Shown: piece by piece, positions 50,362 through 63,060 of the stretch | Numbering within the stretch: the stretch's first letter is position 1 | Layout: each line of letters begins with the position of its first letter | Assembly: GCA_019722365.1 (NCBI GenBank) | Contig: JADFUC010001028.1 | Coordinates: 248,001-312,000, forward strand | Source: Lithospermum erythrorhizon | Taxonomy: Eukaryota; Streptophyta; Magnoliopsida; Boraginales; Boraginaceae | DNA length: 64,000 nucleotides | Direction of reading: 5' to 3' | Translations under genes and position numbers: made by a program | Notes under the pieces: model-generated | Database searches by the model: none | What the model was told of the DNA's origin: nothing | Seen by the model: the letters and a program-made list of their open reading frames with translations, nothing else

Positions 50362-51696
50362 TCAACGCAGATAGACCTGACATTGAACAATGGTACTGCT
50401 GAACTTAAACCCTGGAATCACCGTGAACGCCACCCGGGGCTGGCTATCCCCGGTATCGTTGGGTGAGATTATGAATGGTTCATCATTTACGCCCACCATG
50501 TAGAGCTCAGAAAACTTACTGCCCTGACTGACTTGGAATACTGAGGCCACTGGAAGGAAAGAGAATGCCAGACAGTGCAGGAGCCAAACACGTTTCGCCA
50601 TTTCTGCAAACGCAGAGAAGAAAGGCGTCTCAGGATATTGGCCAGAATTCACTTGATTCCTCTGATCCAAATTGCCAAAAAGAGATTCTTCCAGCTTGGG
50701 ATGAACAAGCTTCGAGTATTTGAAACAACAGAATTTAGCAAATGCAGACTTAGGCTTCCATGCTAGGTAGTCGGTTGCTTTAGCAGATTTCAACTCCATG
50801 AACCTAGCAAAAAACTCTTCTCGTCTTTTCTCTAGATTCGTCAAAGATGATGCTGACTTTGAATTGGAGAAGTAAGGATCATTAAAACCATCAAACATTT
50901 CTCTGCAGACAAACGATTCAAACGCAAATGAGCGATGACTTCTCTTCCAGAACACAACATTAGGCACAATTGTGCTGGCTGCAGCTTCAAGATCCCACTC
51001 TGCAGACTCTACCTCAACGACAAGCAGACGAACAAAACTCCTGATCGACTTCACTGTCCGCTTGTGAAATCCAATAAAATGGTTGAGGCATAAGGTTGAC
51101 AAGTGAAGCTCTTCAAGGCCGGATAACGACCCGCTCGAGTCCAGTCTGTTCTCTAGCAGTTTGATCTCCTTTTTCTCTTCCTTCAGTTTCTCCCTGAGAA
51201 ACATAATTTCTGAGTCTTTTAGTTTAACCTGATTATCCAATTTCTTCCCAGTAATCTCATACGTTTTCACAAGGTTCTTCATTTCCTGAATTTCGGCTTC
51301 TGCCAGAGTGGTCTCAGGGGAAGTCTCATCCAACTGTTTCTTAAAAAAACACTGCCTCATCTCAGCCAAAGTCTTCATCTCCTCCACAACCAAATCATCC
51401 GCGGATTGAATCAACTCAGGATCATAGGGAGACTGCGCCTGTTGCAGAGCAGCATACGCTGCCTTTATGGCAGAAACGCTAGCAAACACTTTCGCCAAAA
51501 AAGCTTCAGTAATTACTTCATTCTGGAGCTTCTCATCTTCATCATCCTTTGGAAAAACTAGAACATCTTTCAACTCCCCATCAGAAGTCTTGATTTTCTT
51601 CAAACCACCATCTGGTATCACCTCCCCCTTCTCAGGCCGACGATGCAAAACCTTAGCGAAGGCACTCGCAAATCGACTCTTCATCGGTGTATCCAT
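50362..51696 (-). CDS. GRAVITROPIC IN THE LIGHT 1-like protein (DUF641), single exon
   Basis: An uninterrupted 444-residue frame. It begins MDTPMKSRFASAFAKVLHRR; residues about 55-185 form the DUF641 domain (ITEAFLAKVFASVSAIKAAY, AALQQAQSPYDPELIQSADD, MKTLAEMRQCFFKK), followed by a charged coiled coil (LREKLKEEKKEIKLLENRLD). The C-terminal part has the family blocks HRSFAFESFVCREMFDGFND, MELKSAKATDYLAWKP, FCCFKYSKLVHPKLEESLFG, LLHCLAFSF and RVAFTVIPGFKF. GIL1 acts in light-dependent loss of shoot gravitropism, and the related IRKI interacts with a receptor kinase; this protein's own role is inferred from family only. It is convergent with the CCCH gene. Codon use and length look normal, with no sign of decay. 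Confidence 0.93.
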   Translation of the reverse strand: MDTPMKSRFASAFAKVLHRRPEKGEVIPDGGLKKIKTSDGELKDVLVFPKDDEDEKLQNEVITEAFLAKVFASVSAIKAAYAALQQAQSPYDPELIQSADDLVVEEMKTLAEMRQCFFKKQLDETSPETTLAEAEIQEMKNLVKTYEITGKKLDNQVKLKDSEIMFLREKLKEEKKEIKLLENRLDSSGSLSGLEELHLSTLCLNHFIGFHKRTVKSIRSFVRLLVVEVESAEWDLEAAASTIVPNVVFWKRSHRSFAFESFVCREMFDGFNDPYFSNSKSASSLTNLEKRREEFFARFMELKSAKATDYLAWKPKSAFAKFCCFKYSKLVHPKLEESLFGNLDQRNQVNSGQYPETPFFSAFAEMAKRVWLLHCLAFSFLPVASVFQVSQGSKFSELYMVGVNDEPFIISPNDTGDSQPRVAFTVIPGFKFSSTIVQCQVYLR

Positions 51697-54600
51697 CTAT
51701 GTAAGGAAATAAGTAAACAATTATTGTAGCCTCAATCTAGTACTATATCTTTGAGTTATAGATTTCAAGAAACTTGTCAACTATCATTAATATGATCAAC
51801 AACAGTTTAAAGATAGAAAGGGAATATTATCAAGATCCTAACAATGATGGCAATATTGAGTGCATTCAACAAAGAGAAAAAGCAATGAGCTTTAATAACT
51901 CTCAAACCGAGGATATTAAAGTTATGAAAGAAACAGAATATCTTTTTGTTTTGCCTTTGAGTGCTTCTACTATGCTTTTCACTACAAACTCATAAAAAAT
52001 CAATACAAATAGGATTCAAGGAAACACAACAGAAGTATAGAGGAAAGAAGAAGATCAAGAACTTGTGATTTTACTCAAAAAAATAAAAACAAAAACGCGT
52101 TTGTGCAGGCCCTTTCTTGGGTGATGCATGACAAAGGCAAGATATGTGCAAATTGATGAATAAACTATGTTTTATGCAAACCAAGATTTGCCATTGATCA
52201 AAATATTCTATTACAATGGCCAAGATTTGATAATATTATACTGAGAAGAATCTTCCCTACTATACCAAAAAAAAAAACAGGAAGGACCCATTTTTAAAGA
52301 TATTAAAATCAGATTGTTGAGGCTATGATATCAAGAAGTGGTAATACTAAATATTAATGTCCAATGATGGCATCCAATACAACACCTAAGAGACACCCAA
52401 GACATGAGAGCGGACATTGTTATCTATGGGGGTTGCAGCCTTGTGGATTTTTCCCTTGTCTATGTCCATTAGAATGATACATTCAACTACTTTGCTGATT
52501 TAATTTACTAATGAAAGTAATGTGACACTATTAGTTAATACTCCGTACAAGCTAAGTGTCTCTTGGAAGCACCAAAAATATCTTTTATTTATTTAATAAA
52601 ATTATTGGACATGCCATGTCTTGCCATTGAACCGGCCTAGTTAACAAAAGTTTATTAAAAAATGAAATTCATATTGATCCAGATTAAAGATTTATTAATT
52701 CTAAAAACGCTTCAGTTGGATTACTTGGATACAAATATATTTATTGATTATACTACCTACTACAATATTAACATATTACATATGTCCTATTATTATATTT
52801 AAAAGAGAAGTTGCAGAGGTCATGAGAGGGGAAAAAAACTTGTTATTATTTTAACATGGTTGGCGATGAACGATAAATTAACTTCTCAAGTTTATAGTCT
52901 AATTAAAATTATTTTACCATTTTCTTGATAGTTATATAGGTTTTTGTATCTAGAATTATATTTTTGTATAATTGGTGACAGAAAAAAGGACATATCATTA
53001 TGGTTATAAAAATCAATATAGAAATTAAAAAATAGTTTGAAATAACTCTTAAACATAAAATATAAATACCTAATACAGACTCTAATTCAAGTTAATGTGT
53101 ATTAAATATGATTATAAAATTGTTAATTCTAATCATTTTTAGACAATCTTTTAAAAATGATGGTATAAAAACATGGAGTTCGAAAAAAAAATCACAAATA
53201 AGTGATGCCATATCCCATCGTAAGACCAAAATCTCAATTTTCAGCATGGACAACTCGCAAAACAAGGAAGTCAACAACATATGCATCAAAATTCTTGACA
53301 TCTTACTACAAATTCCCCACAAAGGTTACTGAAAGTTGTCGGTCAACAGTAACTCATGAATAAGCTTAATTAAAATAAAAAATCCGATTTAAAACTCATC
53401 CTAACTCTTTGAATCTTGTACATACTATACATTTTAAACTTTGATAAAATAAAAATTAAATACACATATAATAAGATTTAAAGATAATTTCCATATAAAA
53501 TATAACTAAGATTTAATTAATAGTATTATATTATGGAAATTAATAATAAAAAACACATAAAAATTATTAGCATTTGATATATTATTTGTATCAACTGTTA
53601 TTATGTAACAAATGTATATATTTTCAAAAAATTAGTTCAAAACTTTTAAAATCAGCCCATAAAATTAAATATTTGAATTCAGTACTTAAATCCTCTATTT
53701 GTTAATTATTAGAATTAGTCTAGTGATCATGAGATATTACTCTCAATAACAAGATCTTAGATTGAGTTCTTACAATAAATGATAAGGATTGAATTGTTGG
53801 TTTTTATGGCTATGTTCGTTTTTATATTAGTATCAAATTGTTCTCTCACTCTTTATTTATTTTCTTTACACTAAAAGAAACTAACTTTAAAACCATTAAA
53901 AATATTTTTAAAAATGCAAAAAATACATAAAGAAAGAAAATCATCATCTATTATGACTACATTACAAAATAAGGATTCAATCTCATCGGTTAAAGTCACC
54001 TGTTTATTTCATGGACTACAATATTCTGCATCACCATTTATTTTAAGTTTGAATTGTCCCACATTCTTACATATTTGAGAAAAGTATGACAAAGCATTTT
54101 CACATTTACACGTGTCGCCACCCATGTACGGACCTATCAAATTGTTCTCTCACTCTTTATTAATTATAAACGTATACTAATCTTGAACGTGGACCCTCAC
54201 CCATGTATATATTGCTGTTTTTCTCCACAGATACCACCATGAGCATTAAGCCAAACCCCAAGTAACATACAACGGATAAATATACATTCCCCAAAAGAGG
54301 GTTAGAAGTAGACATGCAAGTAGAGCTATTTTGCATGAACCGAATTAAACCGAAACCATCACTTGGTTCGGTTCTGGTGAATTGAGATCCAAAACTCGAC
54401 TCGGTTTGATTGAGCCGAGTCTCAAGCTAACATCCAGGCTCGCTCGTCATTTCGGCGAGCTGACTTACCAAGCATGCTCAATAGCTTGTTAACATATTCG
54501 TGCTTATTTTAATATGAAGATTTTGTTATAATTTTTTATGATTTCAATTTATTATTATTATTTTGTTAAGAAAATCTTGTTTATTAATGTTGATCTCTAT

Positions 54601-54722
54601 TACAAATTAATAATTTTGCTTGCCTAGTTAAATGTTAATTCATTTTATTAATTGATTAAGTAAACTAAATATTTGTTAATCAGATTAAATTGAGATTTTG
54701 AAATAAGTGAGTGATAAGCATC
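51697..54722. other. Upstream region of GIL1-like gene and AT-rich spacer
   Basis: Promoter side of the GIL1-like gene, then AT-rich DNA. A 27-bp direct repeat TATCAAATTGTTCTCTCACT (plus CTTTATT) occurs near 53831 and 54135. From 54330 a GAGCTCG/CCGAGTC-rich patch begins, matching 55085-55200. No gene seen. Confidence 0.4.
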
Positions 54723-55225
54723 TGTAGGGTTCCACTCTAAAATCAATTGACAATAGAGGGAGTAGCCCAAAAACTTATATATTGACCCGGAAGTACACCA
54801 ACTTTCGATGTGGGATGTGACATCTCAACACTCTCCCTCACGTGTAGCCCAATCTTCGGCATAATATACGTCACCGGAATTATTGGCCGGAATAACATCG
54901 GCGGGGTTACACGTGCCTCATCAATTTGGACTTGGCTCTGATACCATGTAAAAATATTGTATTGAATTGATTGAATATGAATACAATACTATTGTCTTAT
55001 TTATAGACACATAAACCAACGAAAAGTAGCCTCCAAGATAGCTAGATGTAACCCAATACTTGGACCGGACTAATCCGTTACTCTAATAGTGAGCTAGCTC
55101 GGAGCTCGACTCGATGAAAGCTCACAAAGCCGAGCCTAATGCTCGTTTAAAGACCGAGCCGAGCCAAAATTATTTATCTCGATCGGGGTTGGTTTAACTT
55201 GTTTACAACTCTACATACAAGCAAC
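54320..55225. repeat. GAGCTCG-rich element interrupted by the TRIM-like insertion
   Basis: 54330-54480 and 55085-55200 both consist of CCGAGC/GCTCGA-rich words, and the far end reads GTTTACAACTCTACA. This recalls hAT-type nonautonomous elements whose ends read like CTCGTTTACAACCCTA. The TRIM-like unit lies between the halves, suggesting nested insertion. The left end is unclear. Confidence 0.4.
54723..54946 (-). mobile_element. TRIM-like retroelement part: PBS, short interior, PPT and one LTR
   Basis: On the minus strand: TGGTATCAGAGCC at 54934-54946, the primer-binding site complementary to initiator tRNA-Met used by many plant Copia/TRIM elements; then about 93 bp of noncoding interior; then a purine tract (TGAGGGAGAG) at 54831-54840; then an LTR-like segment 54723-54830 starting TGTTGAGATGTCACATCCCA and ending CCCTACA. 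The sequence just before the PBS (from 54947 up) ends TTTTTACA, a plausible LTR end, and contains TATAAATA near 55000, but I cannot align it with the LTR at 54723-54830. Confidence 0.6.
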
Positions 55226-57498
55226 CTCTGCTTAATCCAGAAGTTTGGCTAGGTATTATATGAGTTGTCATTAGCTTAAACTCGATTCAATTTTTGGTCG
55301 AACCTTAAATCAAGGTTAACTAAAAATAGAATTTTGAAAAATACTCGATTCGACATATCATTATCTATCATTCAACTCGATCTTTAAATCTCAAGTACTC
55401 AACATACTAGCAAACGCTAAAATAACATCGCAAGATTCAAAGGTATGTATATATTAATAGAACCTTTGATTCAACTTGCAGCTACATCAAGTTGAGTTCT
55501 CGAACCAAACTTCTCCATTCATACTATAACCATGTTAAGTCTGACTCGAATTGCTCCCATTTACCAGCCTAATTAGAAGATCCAACCCTACCCCTTCAAT
55601 AAAACTCTCAGGTGGATCATGGAGATCGGCTAGATCTCTCTACCCATAGGCTATATATGGGTAGCTTGTAAATTGTAATGTTAGAACCCTTGATTTCTAA
55701 TACTCACAAACCAAATCAAATCAAATCGAGTCTTATCTTATTAAGTGAGGAATTATCTTTTATTGTATTCATATTTATTAGGTTTTGATAAAGTTTTTGG
55801 CTGGTTGTCGAGGACTAACATAATCCTCTCAAATCCGGATCGACAATATTAAACACAGAAGGACCCCTACTCCTTTATCGAGGCTTGGAACGAAGGCTAA
55901 ATCATTAGTGATCATAATGAAAGGTTAAATGTATTCACCTAATTTCAATAATGTCAAATTAAATTGTAATAAAGATGAATAAAACTATTAATTATCACTC
56001 ACATTTATTCATCTGGATTCCTCTCCATCCAATTAAATTCTTGAAAAAATCATCCCGACCAAATTAAATTGATAAATTTGATCGACATAATGATTACAAT
56101 CAATTCATGTCGACACATTCCAAATCAACAACGTACATATATGACACTTGGTGGTGTGCACCTTTCACAGTTTTTTATTACATGGGCGAGTGGAAAAAGA
56201 CATAAGTTGACCAGAATAAGATTACTATAGAAATCGACCTAACCAACATTAAATAAACCTGGAAAAATCAACCAAATTAAGGTACCTTGCACAGAGAGAC
56301 CAATGTTTCTTGCGGAACCCTTCTTCCAAGCTATAACCTGAAACTTCATCATCAAAAAAATACATTATAAAAAACATATAATTAAATATATACAAGATTT
56401 ATGAGAATGTTGTACTTGTTATTATTTTAGTCCTCCTCTCTCAAACAAAAAAGGTCCAAAAACAACTTATAAAAACAATTATTTTAGTCATCACTGCCCA
56501 TCACCTTGAGAGTATAATTATAAGCTTTTAAGATTAAATCTAATGAGTCTTTTGGGTAGATTCTAAAGGGTGAAAAGAGGATCTTACACTATCATCAAAA
56601 CGGTAGGAAATTAAAGGGGGAAATAAAAATGAAATCTTGGACGTCTTGTGCTCTTTTGTAGAAGAAAAGTGACAAAGTTTTGAAACATGGAGAAAATCAA
56701 GAATCATGATGATAACGCTTTTAGGATGGATTTTTTTATGCAAAAAAACGTACCTTTAGGGGAAGCAGCTGTTGTCTTGATAGTTCAGTAACGTCCGTCA
56801 AATATGAAAAATGCAAGCATTAGATATAGTTTTGATAGATACGATAATGAATGATGGTATGAATATTGAAAATTAAGGTCAAAATGTTTAATACCTCCAA
56901 TTTAGTGTAATTGTTTTGTTTCCCTCTTTTAACCATTCACTTCTAACTACTTTTTAATTACATTAGGAAAAATAACAATAGAATAATATTGGAGTATAAA
57001 AATATTTAAAGCCAAATATTTGGTACCATTATAACAAAGTAATGAATAAAAGATAATGGATGGTCAAATAATGATACGGACAACTAAAAACGGCACTTAA
57101 AGTTAATTGAATGAGATATATGGTTAAATTCTGAAAAATAGGAAAAAAATAAAGTTTATTTTCCATATTCCCTCCATCTTTTTTTATTTGACTATTTTAA
57201 ACATATTTATTATTTCTTTTTATTTGACCGTTTACCTTTTCATTCGTTGTAATTTTTTATTTTTATTTCTAAAAATTATTTAACTTTATGTTTTCATTTC
57301 ATTTTGGCCCATTAATAAATAAAAAAATTATATTACTTTATTATCTGATTCCTCTAAATAAAACATTTTAACAAAACAATTAAATAATAAAATATAGAGG
57401 GATTATTAGTTTCAGTAAAACCAATTCAATAGTTTAGTCTAATGGTTACAACAATGATAGCTTCGGTCTTCATGGTTTTAAAAAAGAGAAAAAATAAT
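55226..57498. other. AT-rich spacer, no supported gene
   Basis: Mostly AT-rich. Two minus-strand stretches look exon-like (about 56755-56815 and 56284-56337), but I could not link them to a family or a start codon. See findings. Confidence 0.35.
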
Positions 57499-57754
57499 AA
57501 TTTCTCCGTTTTTTTAGTTGTCGTTTTAGCATTTTACACATAGACTAAGGAAAATAAAAAATAGTCAAAAATTGCATTGAAAATATAGATTGACAATCAA
57601 TTGAAACAATATCATTGATTAGTTGTTTATTTCAAGAGAAAAAATAGTCAAAAATTACATTGAAAATGTAAAAATGCTATTTATTATGCTAAAATGATAA
57701 CTATAAAAAAACAATTTTTTTAGTTAAAACGCTATAAAAAAACAGAGAGAATTT
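57499..57754. mobile_element. MITE, family shared with 39577-39874 (copy 2)
   Basis: Left end TTCTCCGTTTTTTTAGTTGT and right end AACGCTATAAAAAAACAGAG are imperfect inverted repeats. The interior matches 39577-39874 in order. Noncoding. Confidence 0.7.
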
Positions 57755-57868
57755 TAGAATTTAATTATTTGGAGAACTTGGAACATAAATTTAAAATTTG
57801 AGAATTATTTCTATCCACACCATTATATTCAGCTACTCTCATATTTTCATTCTCTACACATAATATTA

Positions 57869-58126
57869 TATTCCCTCCAATCATTAATATTTATCGTTTA
57901 ATCAATTTTTATTTTATTCAAATTATTTATCGTTTAACCTATGTTATACCATATTTTGTCAAATATATTCTTTATTAATAAAACCAAATATAATTTTCAT
58001 AAATACATTTCTCATAAAATTTTCATTTTTGAGAGTATTAAATGAAGTCTAAAATTGTCAAATGATCAATATCTTAAAAATAAGAAAAACAACATAAACG
58101 ACATACATTAAGAATTGGAGGGAGTA
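57869..58126. mobile_element. Stowaway-type MITE
   Basis: TATTCCCTCCAATCATTAAT on the left and TTAAGAATTGGAGGGAGTA on the right form inverted repeats of about 26 bp with few mismatches (continuing into TATCGTTTA and its complement). Length about 258 bp, interior AT-rich and noncoding, flanked by TA as expected for Tc1/mariner-derived elements. Confidence 0.8.
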
Positions 58127-60960
58127 ATTAACATATATATTAAAATTATTTGGTAAAATCTGGTTTAGTAAAAGTAATATATTTTTCAAAAGTAGAAATG
58201 ACTAACATATATAAAAGTGCGAATGAGGGTTGTGTTTCTTTCCTTTTCACACTACTAAGTACTAGATTACCATTCTCCCTAAAAATTAAGTAAACATATA
58301 GTTTCATGAGATATATAATGAAAAGAATATTAATACTCCTATTAAACTAATATTATACATAATTTTCTTCACAAATATCCTATTAAATTAATATTAATTA
58401 TTCCTTTGAGTCATAATAAAAGTTAACTTCTAATAATTTTAATTTTAGTTAACAAATAATGATAAAGTTTTTTAAAATAAATGATAAAGTCGTATCTAGT
58501 ATTAGGATTTAAATAAATTGAAGCACATTGAATGGCTCCATGTACAAAATTGAAGCACATTGAATATCTCAAACTGTTTGACATAGTCATGTCGTTGCAA
58601 ATTTTCATCATTCTCTTCCAACTTTATGTGGTAACAAAATCATAAAGTAGAACATACAAGTGGAGTACCAATTCATTTTCTTAATACTAACATTATAGAT
58701 AATGTGTTCCTGTTAGTTGATGAAGTAATCGAGAGGTTCTACAACATGCTAATATGATTAATGTATCATATAAAAAAAATTATTTTCTTCTCTTAGTTTT
58801 AGGAAAAGAGAGAAGATGTTTAAATTGAAGATGTTTTCGTCTTTTTGGAAAACTAATTATACATTAAATGATTATATTTGTGTTTGATTGATTATTAGAA
58901 TAATGTAATTTGGATGTTAATATTATTCTTGAATTTCTTTGTTTACTAAAAGTATATTATTACATGCCGATTGACATATAGTATTTAAGTTTATAAAACT
59001 TATTGGATTGGTTGAATATGTATTAATAATATATATTAATAATTTAAGTAGTATTACTAATAAAATTATACTTGAAATAAAATGTACTAGAAAACAAAAC
59101 AAATATTATCCACAAAAAAGTAATATGATTGTGTTATAAAATTGATACTAATATTTTTTTAATATTTAATCATGTATTTTATTATAATTTTCATATTATA
59201 TTTAAAGAGTTAGTTATTAATTGATCAAAAGCTATCCTTGAAAAATAAAAATATTAATTAGAAAAAAAAATTTGGAGTGTAAATTTTATACGAGTTTTCA
59301 ATTATTTGATGCTTGTAAAAAAATATATCAAATATTTAATAAATAGAAACTTTATGTAAAATTAATGCATCTCGCTTTACTAATATAATAAAAATGGATA
59401 GATTTGACGATCTGATTTCAGGAAAACTAATTTAAATGAACAAATAGAACCACTAGAGAAATGTGAAATGAAAAGAGCAGGGGCGGTAAGGAATTGAGTG
59501 AAATGAATTTTGGACCAACAAAATAAATTGTTTGAAAGCGTATGCATCATTCTAGGGTCCATGGGACTAAATCTTTGACTATTTTTTAGTACTTTCTGTA
59601 GATATTTTTCCGTTTCAAGTGGAAGCATAATACTCCATTTCTCTCGATCTACATAGATTTTTTTTATTTAATAAAACAGTTAATTCATTGTCATTAATAA
59701 TTTATCAATGTAACTTTCAGTTTTAACAAAAGATACATATTTTTTTTATTACGGAGTATTACTAAATGTTATGGAAATATTTTTATTGTGGATGTCTTAT
59801 CGTCCAGTAAATGCTTGTTTACGAAATGGAGCGACTTGATGATCGATCCAATTAGTTCTTGATTTGCAAATTCTTGGATTACCTTATTATTGTATCTTGG
59901 AGGCACATAAATAAATATTTCGTTGTATTGTATTGTATTACAACGATTAAGGAAGCAATAAAATCATCTTCATTATCTCTCTTATTTCTACGTCTATTTA
60001 TATTGTTAGTTATATTATGCGTTATCATTAGCGATAATCCTTTGTGAGTGAAGTGAGTTTTGGAACCGAAAATTATTATTTTGTAGCGAAGGTGATTCGA
60101 GTAGTTTTCAATAAGTAATGGTGGAGAGTAAACTAATCGATCGTTCTTATCCTTACCTTTCCATTATTGTATGTTCATAAATTAATTAGAACATACATAT
60201 AATTATGATTTAATTTACATTTTAATTATCGAGCATGTTATTACCTTTTCTTACTTATTATGAAAATATCATTAATTATACTTTGGTTTTAACAAGGACA
60301 TAATTTGAAGAATTCGCAGTAATTTAGTGCGTCAATATCAATACACATAATTAATCAAACTTATGTATGTATGGGTTGCCAAGCATGTTTAATATATTAA
60401 CGGTGTTTAAAATTGGCCACGGATATAATTTTTAATATTAAATTGATAGCGATATATTTAATTAATGCAACATATATACTTTTGCATGTTAAAAAATGTA
60501 TTTGAAATATATACGGTGGATTCATGAAAGATGGCACATACTTCATTATAATTCAAGTTGGAGAAATCAAGCATGTGGAGTATTAGCAAATTGGTTACTA
60601 ATTATAAATATTAAACACGTAAGTCCTAGTAACTTTTGAGTTAGAATAATTTGTTTTGAATAATTATAATAATGGTACGGTTCATAATATCTTCTTTTGA
60701 AGTACTAAAATATTACAAAGTATTAAATTGATCACGTATAACGTACCACATATTACGAATACTGGTGCTTTGAAGTTTGAACATGTGACTCCAATTGGAT
60801 AATAAATATCAATAGATCCGTTTTGGTATTATATGCAGTGTAGAGCTATAGAAAATGACAATTCGCTCAATTATCTTTATTACTCCGTATGTTTTATTTA
60901 TGTAACATATCCATTGGATAATTGTTGTGTCTTAAATTAAATTTATGTGTTCAGAAAATA
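58127..60960. other. AT-rich spacer, no supported gene
   Basis: Very AT-rich. Occasional ACTCCGTA words near 59750 and 60882 may be MITE ends, but no complete element was delimited. Confidence 0.4.
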
Positions 60961-63060
60961 ATTATCAAAAACTTAAGTCTCGAAGACTTATTAATTAAAA
61001 CCAGGTAGAATTTCATTAGATACATACACTTATTGTGTTAGGTTAATCATTAGATCTATTATTAGTTAGGAAAATACTCACTTAGATTTTGCTTACAACA
61101 ATATGTGAAATTATTGTAATTATTACTAGTCTAGAAGACTTGAGAAGAATATTTATTTACTACCCTTTTATTCTCACAACTAGTCTATAAGACTATGTAT
61201 TGTTGAAGAAAGTTTCGGTTATCATTAGTCCAGAAGACTAATCCAAAAGATTTGAATCTTTTGATGTGTCTTGAAGAATCAATTTTATGAAAGCACGAAT
61301 ATGAAAAGATTAAGGTCTTCAAAATTGATAGTCACATATATTAAGGGCTTTTGAATATTCCTGAAGAATTTATGTGAATGCCCTCATTGTTTTGTAACAT
61401 GGTGGATTGACTTATATGGCCTGAAGACTCATATATAATTTGAAGTATACATATTTCGTTACATGAATTGAATTTCATGATTACTTATGATTTCTTCAAG
61501 GTCCAAAAGTACCTTACAAATGAAATTAACTGAGAAGCGTGTAGATATTTAAGGTGAGTGTAAAATTAAGCTCCAAAAGAGCTAGCATATGAGTCCCTAA
61601 ATGAATAAATTTATATGAAAGATGTATTGTATGCCTCTAGTGAATGATGAATTGAATCACTGTACATCATATGCTATCTTGGAGCATGGATAATTTGCTT
61701 CACACAAATATTTTGTTACATGTTGCATAAAGTTACTAGTCTTGAAGTGGTGGTATTTTCATACCCATGATTTCATAGTAACAATAAAGGATAATCATTA
61801 CATCCATGAATGGTGACTATTGACATATACAAATTGATTATCGTTCTATATATCCAGAAAAGAGCACATATTGTTTCCTGAAGAAACACATATGCATATG
61901 AAGAAAGATTTGCTAAGGAAAAGATTATATATGTCTAGGGATAGTTCGATTGATATTTGATAGTTATCGTGTCTAGGCTAGTTCGGCTAAGGAATTATTT
62001 GCTACTTAAGCGTCCTTGTGGCCTTTATCTTTCTGTTAACTTATAAATTGTATGGTACCAATATCAATAGAATTGTCACCAACAACATGGATAAAGGAGA
62101 AATATGTCTTGCCAATAATGCGAAATTGATTGGCTTCAGGAAGAGCAAACATATTAGTCATATTTCATACATATGAAAAACTAGCAATATATATCGATGA
62201 AGTAGCGTAATTAGTTCGGAAGAGCTAATATTTTCAATAATGTAACAAAAGTATTGAGGACTCGGAAGAGTTAATATTTGTCAAAAGTGAAGTAAAGTCT
62301 TGATGAGTATATTTGTAAGTGAAGCAAGTCAATTGATGGTTCCAGAATAGCTAAAATATTGTTACATGAAGTAACACATATATGTATTATTAAAATACAG
62401 TTTCTATCAAACAAGAAGTTTGATTATTTGGCATGACCGGTTAGACCATCCCGGATGAGTTATGATGTGAAATAATGATTGAAATTTGATTAGAGACTCA
62501 TTAAAGAGTCAACAAATTATTGAGTTTAAAGACTTTATGTGAGATACATGTTGTAAACTCTCAGTTGACAGTTGGGGGCATGTTGAATTATGCAATGCAT
62601 GTAGTGATCATTGAGAAATATTATTACATCTTGGTGTCGCTTGTTGCATCAAGCCAAATTATCATAGAACTCCCCGATATAATTGGTTTTGTCGAGAAAC
62701 TTAAAATATTTTACCCTCGATTATACGTGTATCGTATATTACCAAAAGTATGCACAAATGTTGATTTTGAATACTTATTATACCCAAAAGGTATATACAT
62801 CCATATACTATTATACCCGGAAGGTATGTAATTAAAGTAATGAAAACATCTATAGAATTGAAGTAAGTTTCCATTGTGATGTATCAATGTTTTCAACATT
62901 GAGGGGGAGAGAATATACAACTGAAAAATAGAATATCTTGAAATGAAATATCCCTATGCTATATGATCCTCAAGATGAATAAATAATATGAACGCTTCGA
63001 AGTTCGAAGAGAAGTTCAAAGATAATATGAAACGATTCATGTAAAAGCTGATAGCGACTT
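60960..63060 (+). mobile_element. Decayed Ty1/Copia retrotransposon (integrase region readable)
   Basis: At 62429 the plus strand reads TGGCATGACCGGTTAGACCA, i.e. WHDRLDHPG, the pre-integrase block of plant Copia polyproteins, followed after a stop by VMM. Further on, with frame jumps, come SWGHVELCNAC, IKPNYH, and near 62890 MFSTLRG, matching the AWGHAVLHAA, RPTAYH and FPTLGG blocks that follow the integrase core. About 62930-63060 resembles the linker before reverse transcriptase. RT and RNase H are absent, so the element is truncated near 63060. Upstream to about 60960 is probably its gag part, with recurring CTAGAAGACT words, but no domain is readable there. Confidence 0.65.
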
